In this document: piece by piece, positions 16,746-25,401 of the stretch
How positions within the stretch are numbered: the stretch's first letter is position 1
How the letters are laid out: each line of letters starts with the position of its first letter
NCBI RefSeq assembly: GCF_000744255.1
Contig: NZ_JQLO01000001.1
Coordinates: forward strand, 434,001-498,000
Direction of reading: 5' to 3'
Length of the DNA stretch: 64,000 nucleotides
Origin: Carnobacterium divergens DSM 20623
Lineage (GTDB): Bacteria > Bacillota > Bacilli > Lactobacillales > Carnobacteriaceae
Translations under genes and position numbers: made by a program
Notes under the pieces: generated by a model
Database searches by the model: none
Seen by the model: only the letters and a program-made list of their open reading frames with translations
What the model was told of the DNA's origin: nothing

Positions 16746-17849
16746 ATGGCACTTAATTTTATTAAATCACAATTTATCGAAGTTATTGAATGGTCAGATA
16801 CCACGAAGGAAACACTAGCATATAAGTTTCCAATTCAGCAAAAAGAAATAAAAATGGGAGCCCAATTGACGGTTTCTCCAACTCAAATTGCTCTTTTTAT
16901 CAATGAAGGAAGAGTGGCTGATGTTTTTACTCCAGGTAGATACGAACTTCAAACACAAAATTTACCGATTTTAACAAAATTAAAATCTTGGCAATATGGA
17001 TTTAATTCTCCATTTAAAGCTGAAGTATACTTTATTGATACAAAAAGAATGTTGGATCAACGTTGGGGAACTAAACAACCAATTAATCTAAGAGATGAAG
17101 ATTTTAGATTTATTGCTGTTCGCAGTAATGGAACTTTTTCATATCACATCAGTGATCCAATCGTTTTCTTAAAAGAAGTCGTTGGAAGCGGTGAAGAAGT
17201 AACCGCGACCTCTTTAATTGACCATTTACGTTCACAGATACTAGCTAGCTTTAGTGATTGTCTAGGAGAAGCAAAGCTATCTTATATGGATTTAATGGCT
17301 TTTACAGATGATCTTGGTAGAATATGTGAAATGAAGCTACAAGAAAAATTTATTGCATTAGGCATTGAATTAGACAGTTTTGATATCCAAAGCTTTAATT
17401 TACCACCTGAAGTTCAAGAAGCTATCAATAAGAGAAGTACAATGGGAATTATGGGCGATGCAGTTGGCACCTACACACAACTTCAAGCGGCTGATGCAAT
17501 GACTGAAATGGCAAAAAATCCTAATGGTGGCGTCGCTGGAATGGCGGCCCAAATGACGAATGGTGTCGTTTTGGGAAATGCAATGAGTCAATCGATTGCA
17601 ACCAATATGGCAAAATCAGCACCTCAACAAGTAGTTGAACCAACCGTTCCAGAAATAAAATCTGAGACAACAACACCTAAATCAGCAACCAAATGTATGA
17701 ATTGTCAGCATGAAAATCCAGCGAATGCCAAATTCTGTATTGAATGTGGTTCAAGTATACAAGTCGTTACCCCAAAATGTATCAATTGCCAAGTTGAAAT
17801 TACCCCGCAAACTAAATTTTGTCCAGAATGTGGTCAAAAGCAATCTTAA
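16746..17849 (+). CDS. SPFH-domain protein with C-terminal zinc ribbons (YdjI-like)
   Basis: 367 residues. The first ~235 form the SPFH/virion-core-like domain typical of B. subtilis YdjI (FIEVIEWSDTTKETLAYKFP at the start, later IRSQILASFSD-like helices). A Gly/Ala/Met-rich stretch follows. The end has two CxxC-type zinc ribbons (CMNCQHENPANAKFCIECG and CINCQVEITPQTKFCPECG). In B. subtilis this family acts with a PspA homologue at the membrane. No pspA is visible here, but the next gene is the YdjG-like partner. A bacterial membrane-integrity role is inferred from those homologues. Confidence 0.8.
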   Translation: MALNFIKSQFIEVIEWSDTTKETLAYKFPIQQKEIKMGAQLTVSPTQIALFINEGRVADVFTPGRYELQTQNLPILTKLKSWQYGFNSPFKAEVYFIDTKRMLDQRWGTKQPINLRDEDFRFIAVRSNGTFSYHISDPIVFLKEVVGSGEEVTATSLIDHLRSQILASFSDCLGEAKLSYMDLMAFTDDLGRICEMKLQEKFIALGIELDSFDIQSFNLPPEVQEAINKRSTMGIMGDAVGTYTQLQAADAMTEMAKNPNGGVAGMAAQMTNGVVLGNAMSQSIATNMAKSAPQQVVEPTVPEIKSETTTPKSATKCMNCQHENPANAKFCIECGSSIQVVTPKCINCQVEITPQTKFCPECGQKQS

Positions 17850-17858
17850 AAAGCTGAG

Positions 17859-18935
17859 GTGTTTACCATTAACGAAGAAGAATTAAGTGAAAAAAAAGCA
17901 CAACATGTAAAATGCAGCCAGTGCGATGGAGCAGTTGAGTTTGATCCTGCGAAAAATAAAATGGTTTGCTTATATTGTGGAAGTGAATACGATGTTGTTT
18001 CCAATAACGCCCCTATTACAACAACTAAATTAGCAGATGAATTAGTAGGAAAGAAAGAAGTCGTTAAAGGCTTATCCACAATGATTCATTGTAATGATTG
18101 TGGAGCCGAAATTTTAACGGATGCGACGCAAGTTATCAATGTCTGTACATTTTGTAATTCTCGTTTAATTGTGGAAAATAAGGAATATGAAATGATCCTG
18201 CCAGACGCTTTGATTCCTTTTAAAGTATCTAAAACTGAAGTAGAAGCGAATTTCAAACAATGGATTAAGAAAAAGCGATTCGCTCCAAATAAATTAAGAA
18301 GTGCAAAGCAAGCGAGTCAAATTCAAGGGGTTTATTTACCCTATTGGGCATTTGATACTAAAGTTGATGTTGAGTATCACGGCATGCGTGGGGATTATTA
18401 CAACACTAAAGAAACCTACTGGCAAAATGGCACTACTAAACAAAGAGATAAGCGCAAAGTAAGCTGGAAAAAAGCTAGAGGAAATCTGACAAAAGAATTT
18501 AAAAATATTTTGATTCCAGCAAGTGGCAAAGAAGGTAGTAATTTTATTAAAAAACTAGAACCTTTTCAATTTAAAGAACTCGTTCCTTATCAAAATGATT
18601 ATTTAGCTGGACTTTCTGCAGAACGTTATCAAATTGATTTGTCCGATTCATGGAAAGCAGCTCAAGGAAAAGTAATTCCAGCTATCAAAGCTAGTATTGA
18701 AACGGATATTGGTGGAGATACAACCAAAGAAATCGAGTATCAAACGAGCTATACTCACCCTCAATTTAAACACTTATTATTGCCGATTTGGATCAATAGC
18801 TATTCTTATAAAGGCAAAACTTATCATTATTTTGTGAATGGTCAGAGTGGAAAAGTTGTGGGAGCGGCTCCAAAAAGTCCTTTAAAAATTACGTTATTAG
18901 CAATTGCGATTTTAGTCTTAATTATTTTGATTTAA
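17859..18935 (+). CDS. TFIIB-type zinc-ribbon, tail-anchored protein (YdjG-like)
   Basis: 358 residues with two zinc ribbons (CSQCDGAVEFDPAKNKMVCLYCG near 20-42 and CNDCG...CTFCN near 75-96), a mixed domain resembling B. subtilis YdjG, and a single C-terminal membrane segment (about 339-358) that would tail-anchor it. It starts 9 nt after the SPFH gene. The start is unclear: GTG at 17859 overlaps the only SD-like sequence (CTGAGG), whereas an ATT at 17868 is ideally spaced from it. Together with the upstream gene it probably forms a membrane-associated complex (inference from ydjGHI). Confidence 0.75.
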   Translation: MFTINEEELSEKKAQHVKCSQCDGAVEFDPAKNKMVCLYCGSEYDVVSNNAPITTTKLADELVGKKEVVKGLSTMIHCNDCGAEILTDATQVINVCTFCNSRLIVENKEYEMILPDALIPFKVSKTEVEANFKQWIKKKRFAPNKLRSAKQASQIQGVYLPYWAFDTKVDVEYHGMRGDYYNTKETYWQNGTTKQRDKRKVSWKKARGNLTKEFKNILIPASGKEGSNFIKKLEPFQFKELVPYQNDYLAGLSAERYQIDLSDSWKAAQGKVIPAIKASIETDIGGDTTKEIEYQTSYTHPQFKHLLLPIWINSYSYKGKTYHYFVNGQSGKVVGAAPKSPLKITLLAIAILVLIILI

Positions 18936-18937
18936 TT

Positions 18938-18977
18938 TAAAAAGGAAGACCAAAGAATTTCTTTGATCTTCCTTTTT
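18938..18977. terminator. Bidirectional terminator between ydjG-like gene and agrA
   Basis: AAAAAGGAAGACCAAAG pairs with CTTTGATCTTCCTTTTT (one mismatch), with A and T runs on the two sides, between converging genes. Confidence 0.88.
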
Positions 18978-19717
18978 TAGTTTTGTTTCATCATCTTTTT
19001 AAGCTCCGTTAGTGCACGGTACGAAACTTCGCATTTTTGGCCATTTATCATGTAAACAAAGCGATTTTTAACATCAACTTCTTTAACATTAGTCAAATTA
19101 ATTAAATAAGATTGGTGACAACGGAAAAAATTGTGTTTTAATAACTCCGTTTCAACATCTTTAAGAGAACCATAAAATTCTGCCTGTTTGGTTAATGAAT
19201 GCATTTTAATTTTATGAACTTTTGAAGAAACTTCGAAAAATAAAATATTTTTGTATTTTTCAGTAATAATACGAGTACCATCCTTAATACTAAATTGTGA
19301 CTGTTCATTACTTGAAGGATTACGTGAAATAATAGTGGTTAAACATTCAAGCAAACGACGTTCAAGATTATCTGTATCCTGTTTTACGATATAATCCAAT
19401 GCTTCAATTTTGTATTTGAAAGTATGTTGAAATTTCTCTGTATCAGAAGTAATAAAAATAATAAAACCACGAGGATCTAGCTCTCGAATTTTTTGAGCAA
19501 GTTCCAAACCATTCATCACATTGCTTCCTAAATCAATATCTAGAAAATAAACACCAGGTTCTTTAGATGATTTAACAATGTTTAGTAAAGTTGTAGGGTT
19601 ACTCGTTGTTAATTTTATTGAAAAATCTAATTGATTTTCTTCAATCACATTAGCGGCATGAGCGGTAATTTGTTTTGCAATCGCTGGATTATCCTCACAA
19701 ATAAAAAGTTCAGTCAT
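18977..19717 (-). CDS. agrA: Response regulator AgrA-like (LytTR)
   Basis: 246 residues: an N-terminal receiver domain with acidic pocket (ICEDNP) and phospho-acceptor Asp60 in VYFLDIDLG, then a LytTR DNA-binding domain (about 140-246) with KIKMHSLTKQAEFYGSLKDVE and the FFRCHQSYLINLTNVKEVD core. This is the output protein of peptide quorum-sensing systems such as S. aureus and Listeria AgrA. It overlaps the sensor gene by 8 nt and has GGAGG at the right distance. Its targets should carry paired 9-bp LytTR repeats about 21 bp apart; candidates lie upstream of agrB. Confidence 0.92.
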   Translation of the reverse strand: MTELFICEDNPAIAKQITAHAANVIEENQLDFSIKLTTSNPTTLLNIVKSSKEPGVYFLDIDLGSNVMNGLELAQKIRELDPRGFIIFITSDTEKFQHTFKYKIEALDYIVKQDTDNLERRLLECLTTIISRNPSSNEQSQFSIKDGTRIITEKYKNILFFEVSSKVHKIKMHSLTKQAEFYGSLKDVETELLKHNFFRCHQSYLINLTNVKEVDVKNRFVYMINGQKCEVSYRALTELKKMMKQN

Positions 19718-21035
19718 AAGTTGATTCCTCCATAATATTTAATTGCTGAATAAAATAATGATTTTCAATTGCGGTGTCTAAATGGATCACATCGGACTTA
19801 TCCATCATTTCTGATAAATTCCAAAGTCCTAAACCACGGTCAGAGCCTTTCGTCGAAAAGCCATGTTCAAATAGTTGATAAATAGGAACAAGCAAATCTT
19901 CAATTTGATTTTCAATTGTAATCAAGACGCGGTCTTCATATGTGATAAAGGAAAGACGAATTCTACCATTTTCAATAGATTCAGTTGCTTCAATGGCATT
20001 ATCTAACAAAATCCCAATGGCCGTGCATAAATCTAAAATATCCATATTAATACGGGTCACAGGAGTGGGGACCTCGCAACTGATGTCCATGCCTTTTTCT
20101 TGAGCAAGCAATAATTTTGTTGCGACTAAGCCTTTTAATTCAGGAATTTCAATTCGATAAAGATCCGCAAGCTTAATTAGATTAGTAGTAATCGATTGAC
20201 TGATAGGTACGATATGCTCAGTAAAATAACGTTCTAATCCAGCGATATCCTTCGTTTCGATATACCCAACCATCCCAGTATACATATTTAAATAATCATG
20301 GCGAAATTTGCGATATTCTTGATAGTTTTCTTCGAGCTTATTGCTATAAATTCTAAGCTGATCCAACTCTAATTTTCTTTTTTGGACTTCTGTTTCACGG
20401 GTTAGAGCGATATAAAGAAAAATAAAAGCAATTAGAATGATGCTTCCAAAAGCTAAGAACATCAAGTTGGTTATTTGAATAATTTCATGGTCAAACTGAT
20501 AGAGTTTTTCTAAAGTTGTTGAGGTAATAAAAAAGATAATGGTAAGTGTAAGAAACACTACAGCAATAACAATAAAAGTTCTATTAGAAACAAAGGTCCA
20601 TAATTTTTGAGTAGACTTCAATGTTTTTTTGACAATTAAGAAAAGACAATAAGTAATAAGATAATAGGTTAATAAAAATAAAGAAATGGACATCCTTGAA
20701 GAGAAGGATTCATAATTTGCTGTATCTTTATAAATAGGCATCATGATAAATCCGGTTAAGTATTGCGCTGCATAAGTGATTATAAAGGTTAGCAGTACAA
20801 TAATAATGGTGTTTATTAATTCTCGATTGACAAAATAAACAAGACTTATAATTGTTAGAATTGAGAAGGGTAACAATAAACTTTCATTGATATGATAAAG
20901 TATGCCAAATTCGACTAAATTAAAAAGAATATAAATAAGTGTAATAAATTTTAAAGAAGCTTTCTTTTCCAAAAATTGATAGGCTAAGAAAAAAAGACTG
21001 ATATTTTCTAAAGATCCATAAATTAAGAGTTCCAT
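19710..21035 (-). CDS. agrC: Sensor histidine kinase AgrC-like
   Basis: About 441 residues: six or seven hydrophobic segments through residue ~200 (peptide-sensing domain), a coiled linker, then an HPK10-type kinase with the phospho-accepting His near residue 245 (FRHDYLNMYTGMVGYIE) and an ATPase domain (LLDNAIEAT, then GLGLWNLSEM). The ATG at 21035 is preferred to the one at 21050 because GGAG lies 7 nt before it. Upstream sits the agrD prepeptide gene, so the ligand is very probably the processed AgrD thiolactone. Confidence 0.92.
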   Translation of the reverse strand: MELLIYGSLENISLFFLAYQFLEKKASLKFITLIYILFNLVEFGILYHINESLLLPFSILTIISLVYFVNRELINTIIIVLLTFIITYAAQYLTGFIMMPIYKDTANYESFSSRMSISLFLLTYYLITYCLFLIVKKTLKSTQKLWTFVSNRTFIVIAVVFLTLTIIFFITSTTLEKLYQFDHEIIQITNLMFLAFGSIILIAFIFLYIALTRETEVQKRKLELDQLRIYSNKLEENYQEYRKFRHDYLNMYTGMVGYIETKDIAGLERYFTEHIVPISQSITTNLIKLADLYRIEIPELKGLVATKLLLAQEKGMDISCEVPTPVTRINMDILDLCTAIGILLDNAIEATESIENGRIRLSFITYEDRVLITIENQIEDLLVPIYQLFEHGFSTKGSDRGLGLWNLSEMMDKSDVIHLDTAIENHYFIQQLNIMEESTYD

Positions 21036-21057
21036 TTTTTCTCCATTCATAAAAAAT

Positions 21058-21095
21058 AATTATAAAGCCATTTTAACAGAAACGGCTTTATAATT
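21058..21095 (-). terminator. Hairpin with T run between agrD and agrC (attenuator)
   Basis: A perfect 12-bp stem (AATTATAAAGCC/GGCTTTATAATT) with a 14-nt loop is followed on the minus strand by ATTTTTT just before agrC. It looks like a leaky intrinsic terminator or mRNA-stabilising element that would make agrBD more abundant than agrCA. Confidence 0.6.
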
Positions 21096-21103
21096 AAATT
21101 GGT

Positions 21104-21244
21104 TTAAGCTTCTTTTTGTAATTTTTGTAGTTCTTTTAATTTAGGAGAAACGGGCTCATATTGAACAACAAAACAAGTTCTTGCTGAAGCGCTAGTTCCA
21201 AGATGTAAGAATAATTTTTTGAAAATACTATTCATAAAGTTCAT
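21104..21244 (-). CDS. agrD: Autoinducing peptide precursor AgrD-like
   Basis: A 46-codon gene between agrB and agrC. The encoded protein has an amphipathic leader (MNFMNSIFKKLFLHLG), a core ending ASARTCFVVQ, and a tail beginning YEPVSPKLKEL that is charged at its end. The layout matches Listeria AgrD, where the ring Cys-Phe-Met-Phe-Val is followed by Tyr-Glu-Pro-Lys-Ser-Pro. By analogy the mature signal should be a thiolactone ring of Cys-Phe-Val-Val-Gln, possibly with a short N-terminal tail. The start overlaps the agrB stop by 17 nt, and AAGGAGG lies ~11 nt upstream. A second in-frame ATG three codons in is also possible. Confidence 0.9.
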   Translation of the reverse strand: MNFMNSIFKKLFLHLGTSASARTCFVVQYEPVSPKLKELQKLQKEA

Positions 21245-21815
21245 AGTTATTGTACCTCCTTTTTAAAATTTTATAAGTTACAGGTAGAATTAATAGTGCT
21301 TGATAAAATCCACCTAGTAAAATCAATGTTTTGATAGTTGCAGGTACAAATGCAACCATGATTAAAAGAATAATGCAACAAATGGTTGATTTTATTCTTA
21401 ATTTTTTTCTTTTTTCACCATCAACTAGTGGATTATTTTCAGTATCAGCAGGTGAGTATAGTAAAATACTAAAGAAAATAAAGAAAGAAATAAGAAAAAT
21501 CAAAGGAGTTGGCAATATAAGCTCTTTAAAAAAATAGGGAATAATATTAAAAAGAGCGATGCTAGTAATGGTACAGACAAAACTACTGAGAGAATGCAAT
21601 CCAAAAGAATATCTTCTAAGCAACATATAAGATAGATGCACAATTAATGTTGGGATTAATTGTTTTGTAAGATAAGCAATACCATAAATAATGGTTAATT
21701 TAGATAGATTAATAAGTAAAATCTCTAGCCCATATTGAATATAATCGTAATTTTTTTCAGATGATGTTATTCCCATTTTATTTAATAAAAACTCAGAGAA
21801 TTTAGGTATAGTCAT
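21228..21815 (-). CDS. agrB: AgrB-like membrane peptidase/exporter
   Basis: A 195-residue polytopic membrane protein with five or six hydrophobic segments. The catalytic pair of the AgrB family is visible as His74 and Cys81 (RRYSFGLHSLSSFVC), with the same His-to-Cys spacing of seven as S. aureus AgrB. AgrB cleaves the C-terminal tail of AgrD, forms the thiolactone and takes part in export. A GGAGG SD is present. It overlaps agrD by 17 nt, so signal and processing enzyme are co-translated. Confidence 0.93.
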   Translation of the reverse strand: MTIPKFSEFLLNKMGITSSEKNYDYIQYGLEILLINLSKLTIIYGIAYLTKQLIPTLIVHLSYMLLRRYSFGLHSLSSFVCTITSIALFNIIPYFFKELILPTPLIFLISFFIFFSILLYSPADTENNPLVDGEKRKKLRIKSTICCIILLIMVAFVPATIKTLILLGGFYQALLILPVTYKILKRRYNNYELYE

Positions 21816-21836
21816 TTTGTTGCCTCCTTAACTATG

Positions 21837-21909
21837 AATATAACATGATTCTTTTTTTAAAAGAATCGAAAATATCGTAAGCGTTAATAAAATAGTCATA
21901 TTCGTTTTT
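21837..21909 (-). promoter_or_regulatory. agr promoter with candidate LytTR-binding repeats
   Basis: Reading toward agrB, a TATATT -10 (21837-21842 as AATATA on the plus strand) has a poor -35 (TTCTTT), as expected for an activator-dependent promoter. Upstream on the plus strand, AGCGTTAAT (21880-21888) and TTCGTTTTT (21901-21909) share CGTT cores exactly 21 bp apart, two helical turns, the spacing of LytTR direct repeats. A perfect 9-bp inverted repeat (GATTCTTTT/AAAAGAATC, 21847-21867) lies between -10 and -35. AgrA autoactivation is the inferred meaning. Confidence 0.45.
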
Positions 21910-22061
21910 TGTTGATTGTTATTTAAAAAAAATATTAAATTTTACTCGCCTTCTGTTAAAGTTTTTCTTTATTAAAAAAATCATTTGATTTTTTTATCTT
22001 GTTATTTTAGAAATAAAAAAATATCTGAATTATTAATAAAATAACCCAGACACTCTTTGTT

Positions 22062-22988
22062 TTATTTTTTATTTTTCTTTTGATGCCTAGAAGAGCGAGA
22101 GGGTAATGTATCAAAGATCGTTTCTTCCTCTAATTCTGAAGAAATTTGCTCATTCACATCTGTAAATTCTTGAGAAAGTTTATCAAATTCTGATAAAGCT
22201 TCTTCAGCACTCATCTGATGAAATTTTTCAACCTCTTCTTGAGAAACAACGGAAGCTGATGGAATAAGGACTTCTTCTTCAACAATTGTTTCTTCCTCTA
22301 TTCTTTCTAAAGGAAGGTCATCTGTGATGGCTGTTTCTGGTAACTCCAATTGAACATCATTAATAGGTTCTACTTCAGGAACCAATTCTTCTGCAAATAA
22401 GTCGCTATCAATCTCTTCATCAAAAGTTTCATTTAGTTCAGTCGCTTCATTTTGCTCCATGCTTATGGATTCAACAGCTAACGTTGGGCTCTCTTCTTTT
22501 TCTTCAGTCATAACAAAAGTTTCAAGAGGAGTTTCAATTGAAACCGTGTCTTTTGCATCCCATTGAAGGGTAATGGTGACTTCTTTTGCTTTGAGAGAAA
22601 CTTCTGATACTGCTTCAGCATAAAGTGTTTCTTGTAATTGAATCTGTTCTGCTAAAAATCCTGTTTCTAAACTGAAGCTAGGTTTTGCATGCTCAATTCG
22701 AGTGTTAACGATGTCGCCTGTTAACGTATAAATCCGTTGATGTTTTTTTTCTTTTGCTAATGTGAGTGAACCAAAGCCAGCCTTTTTGAAAAATAAGACA
22801 ATAGCTGAAAAATCTTCTAAAGGATATTGTCTTGCCAGTTCTTTTCCTGCCCAATATAAAATATCTTCCGTGTCTTTTCCTAAAAGATTTGGCAATAGAC
22901 CATCACGTATCAGTTCATAACCAAACATGGAAACTGAACCATTTAAGTTTTCTAAATCCAATGATGTTGCTTGTTCTTCGTTTTTCAT
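22062..22988 (-). CDS. DUF2507 (YslB-family) protein with long acidic C-terminus
   Basis: 308 residues from the ATG at 22988, chosen because GAGGTGA lies 6 nt upstream. Residues ~10-160 match the YslB/DUF2507 family (NGSVSMFGYELIRDGLLPNLLG, ILYWAGKELARQYPL, FFKKAGFGSLTL), a heme-NO-binding-like fold of unknown role. The rest (~145 residues) is a Glu-rich, low-complexity acidic extension that ends in a basic patch (SRHQKKNKK). Most YslB proteins end near residue 150. It lies divergent to murI. A TATAAT -10 is at 23019-23024. Confidence 0.75.
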   Translation of the reverse strand: MKNEEQATSLDLENLNGSVSMFGYELIRDGLLPNLLGKDTEDILYWAGKELARQYPLEDFSAIVLFFKKAGFGSLTLAKEKKHQRIYTLTGDIVNTRIEHAKPSFSLETGFLAEQIQLQETLYAEAVSEVSLKAKEVTITLQWDAKDTVSIETPLETFVMTEEKEESPTLAVESISMEQNEATELNETFDEEIDSDLFAEELVPEVEPINDVQLELPETAITDDLPLERIEEETIVEEEVLIPSASVVSQEEVEKFHQMSAEEALSEFDKLSQEFTDVNEQISSELEEETIFDTLPSRSSRHQKKNKK

Positions 22989-23149
22989 TTGCGTCACCTC
23001 ATTATAGTCTTCTCGTTCATTATAACGTGAAAAGTGTTTGAAGCCCATCTTTTTTCACTTTACTTAATAAAAATGATAGAAATCCTCAAGTTTCCATTAA
23101 AAGATGCAGCTATCCCTTGAATTTTCCGTGAAAAAAAGCGAAAATAGAA

Positions 23150-23164
23150 AGTATCAACGATACT
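23150..23164. promoter_or_regulatory. AGTATC-AAC-GATACT dyad upstream of murI
   Basis: A perfect 6-bp inverted repeat with a 3-nt centre lies 25 bp before the murI start and includes a -10-like GATACT. It may be an operator or a chance palindrome at the promoter. Confidence 0.3.
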
Positions 23165-23189
23165 AAATGTAAAATGAGGTTTTTGAACT

Positions 23190-24002
23190 ATGACAAAACA
23201 AGCGATTGGCTTTATTGATTCAGGAGTTGGCGGATTGACGGTTGTCAAAGAGGCCATGCGTCAGTTACCAAATGAATCTATTTATTATGTTGGAGATACG
23301 GCTCGTTGTCCATATGGTCCTAGACTGGAAGAACAAGTCCGCCAATTTACTTGGGAAATGACTCATTTTCTATTAGATAAAGATATTAAAATGCTTGTAA
23401 TTGCGTGCAATACAGCAACTGCAGCAGCTTTAGAAGACATCAAAAAAAAATTAGCCATTCCTGTCATTGGGGTGATTTTACCAGGAAGTCGAGCAGCAAT
23501 TAAAGCAACAACTAATAATCATATCGGTGTGATTGGAACAGCTGGAACTGTAAAAAGCGATATGTATAAAAAAATGATTCAATCTAAAGATAAAAAAGCA
23601 ACAGTTAATAGTTTAGCTTGTCCCAAATTTGTTCCGATTGTTGAAAGCAACGAATACAACAGTGCAATTGCCAAAAAAGTTGTAGCTGAAACGTTGAAGC
23701 CAATGCAAAATAAAGGTGTAGATACGTTGATTCTTGGTTGTACTCATTATCCTTTATTGCGTCCGATTATTCAAAATGTAATGGGAAAACAGGTTACATT
23801 AATCGACTCTGGAGCAGAAACAGTTAGTGAAGTTAGCACAATTTTAGATTATTTTGATATAGCAGTCGATAGTAAAAATAAAGAAAAATCAGAACGCTGT
23901 TTTTATACAACTGGCTCAACACAGATGTTTCAAGAAATTGCTTCTGGATGGTTAGGCCTTGAAGAAATGAATGTGGAGCAAATCAAACTTGGTAGTCATT
24001 AA
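23190..24002 (+). CDS. murI: Glutamate racemase
   Basis: MurI converts L-glutamate to D-glutamate for the second position of the peptidoglycan stem. The 270 residues contain all active-site blocks: [10 protein letters not shown] (Asp10, Ser11), the first catalytic Cys73 in VIACNTATA and the second Cys184 in LGCTHYPLL, with PYGPR in between. TGAGGT is the SD. The rph-rdgB fusion gene begins 28 nt downstream, and murI-rph-rdgB clustering is usual in Bacilli. Confidence 0.96.
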   Translation: MTKQAIGFIDSGVGGLTVVKEAMRQLPNESIYYVGDTARCPYGPRLEEQVRQFTWEMTHFLLDKDIKMLVIACNTATAAALEDIKKKLAIPVIGVILPGSRAAIKATTNNHIGVIGTAGTVKSDMYKKMIQSKDKKATVNSLACPKFVPIVESNEYNSAIAKKVVAETLKPMQNKGVDTLILGCTHYPLLRPIIQNVMGKQVTLIDSGAETVSEVSTILDYFDIAVDSKNKEKSERCFYTTGSTQMFQEIASGWLGLEEMNVEQIKLGSH

Positions 24003-24029
24003 GAAATAAAAAGAATAGAGGCAAACAAC

Positions 24030-25382
24030 ATGCGAGTAGATGGAAGAAGTTTTGATGAAAGTCGGAAAGTAACAATTGAGACCAATTATTTAAAACACCC
24101 AGAGGGATCTGTTTTGATTTCTGTTGGGGATACAAAAGTAATTTGTAATGCTTCATTAGAATCCCGCGTACCGCCTTTTATGCGTGGCGAAGGCCGCGGT
24201 TGGGTAACGGCCGAATATAGCATGTTACCAAGAGCGACAAATACCCGCAATATTCGTGAAGCAGCAAAAGGAAAACTAACTGGCCGAACAATGGAAATTC
24301 AACGTTTGATTGGACGCGCATTGCGTTCAGTAATTGATTTAGACTTATTAGGTGAGCGCTCAATCGTCGTTGATTGTGATGTAATTCAAGCAGACGGTGG
24401 AACGAGAACAGCAAGCATTACAGGGGCTTTCGTGGCGCTAAGCCTTGCGATTAACAAATTAATTAAAAGTGGCGAACTGACAACCAATCCAATCAAAGAA
24501 AATATTGCAGCAATCAGTGTAGGTATTTTAACAAACGGGCAAGCCGTTTTAGATTTAAACTATCTTGAAGATAGTTCTGCAGCGGTGGATATGAATTTAG
24601 TTATGACAACGGGTGGAAAGTTTGTTGAAATCCAAGGTACTGGTGAAGAAGCGACTTTTTCAACAGATGAATTAACCTCAATGCTAGCCTTAGGTGATTT
24701 AGGTATCAAAGAATTGATTCGTCTTCAAAATGAAGCGATTGAAAATAGTTTAACGGAAGCAATCGTTTATCCAGCATTGCCTAAGAACCAATTATTGATT
24801 GCAACTCGCAATAAGGGAAAAGCTAAAGAGTTTGAAGCCTTATTTGCTAAAAAAGGTTGGTCAATTAAAACCTTACTAGACTTTCCAGAAATTCCAGATG
24901 TTGATGAAACTGGAACAACCTTTGAAGAAAATGCGTTATTAAAGGCAGAAACGATTGCACAAACGTTGAACATGGTTGTTTTAGCAGATGACTCAGGTTT
25001 GAAAGTAGATGCTTTAGGTGGGCAACCAGGTGTGTATTCAGCCAGATTTGCTGGTGAAGCTAAGAGTGACGCTGCCAATAATGCTAAATTGCTTCATGAG
25101 TTAACAGATGTACCAGACGCAGAGCGTACGGCACAATTCCATTGTACACTAGCTTTAGCAATGCCAGATAAAGAAAGTTTGGTTGTAAGTGGCGAAGTAG
25201 ACGGCGTTATTTTGACCATTCCACGTGGCGACAATGGGTTTGGTTATGATCCTTTATTCTATGTCCCTCGTTTGGAAAAAACAATGGCGGAATTATCAGG
25301 AGAAGAAAAAAATCAAAACAGTCATCGTAGTCAAGCTTTAATGCAATTAGAAAAAGTTTGGGACGGTTGGGTCAATCAATAA
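24030..25382 (+). CDS. RNase PH / non-canonical purine NTP pyrophosphatase fusion
   Basis: A 450-residue two-domain protein. Residues 1-~245 are RNase PH ([12 protein letters not shown], then [18 protein letters not shown] and [19 protein letters not shown]), which trims tRNA 3' ends using phosphate. Residues ~255-450 are the RdgB/Ham1 house-cleaning enzyme ([55 protein letters not shown]), which removes (d)ITP and XTP. The separate B. subtilis genes rph and ysnA are adjacent; here no stop or start separates them. The same fusion is known in other Lactobacillales, so it is probably not a sequencing artefact. Confidence 0.93.
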   Translation: MRVDGRSFDESRKVTIETNYLKHPEGSVLISVGDTKVICNASLESRVPPFMRGEGRGWVTAEYSMLPRATNTRNIREAAKGKLTGRTMEIQRLIGRALRSVIDLDLLGERSIVVDCDVIQADGGTRTASITGAFVALSLAINKLIKSGELTTNPIKENIAAISVGILTNGQAVLDLNYLEDSSAAVDMNLVMTTGGKFVEIQGTGEEATFSTDELTSMLALGDLGIKELIRLQNEAIENSLTEAIVYPALPKNQLLIATRNKGKAKEFEALFAKKGWSIKTLLDFPEIPDVDETGTTFEENALLKAETIAQTLNMVVLADDSGLKVDALGGQPGVYSARFAGEAKSDAANNAKLLHELTDVPDAERTAQFHCTLALAMPDKESLVVSGEVDGVILTIPRGDNGFGYDPLFYVPRLEKTMAELSGEEKNQNSHRSQALMQLEKVWDGWVNQ

Positions 25383-25401
25383 AAATTCGAGGAGTGAGCA
25401 C

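Noticed and set aside
24030-25382. Possibility that the rph-rdgB fusion is an assembly or sequencing error
   Set aside because: The linker is in frame with no SD or start signals between the domains, and the same fusion is known in other Lactobacillales.
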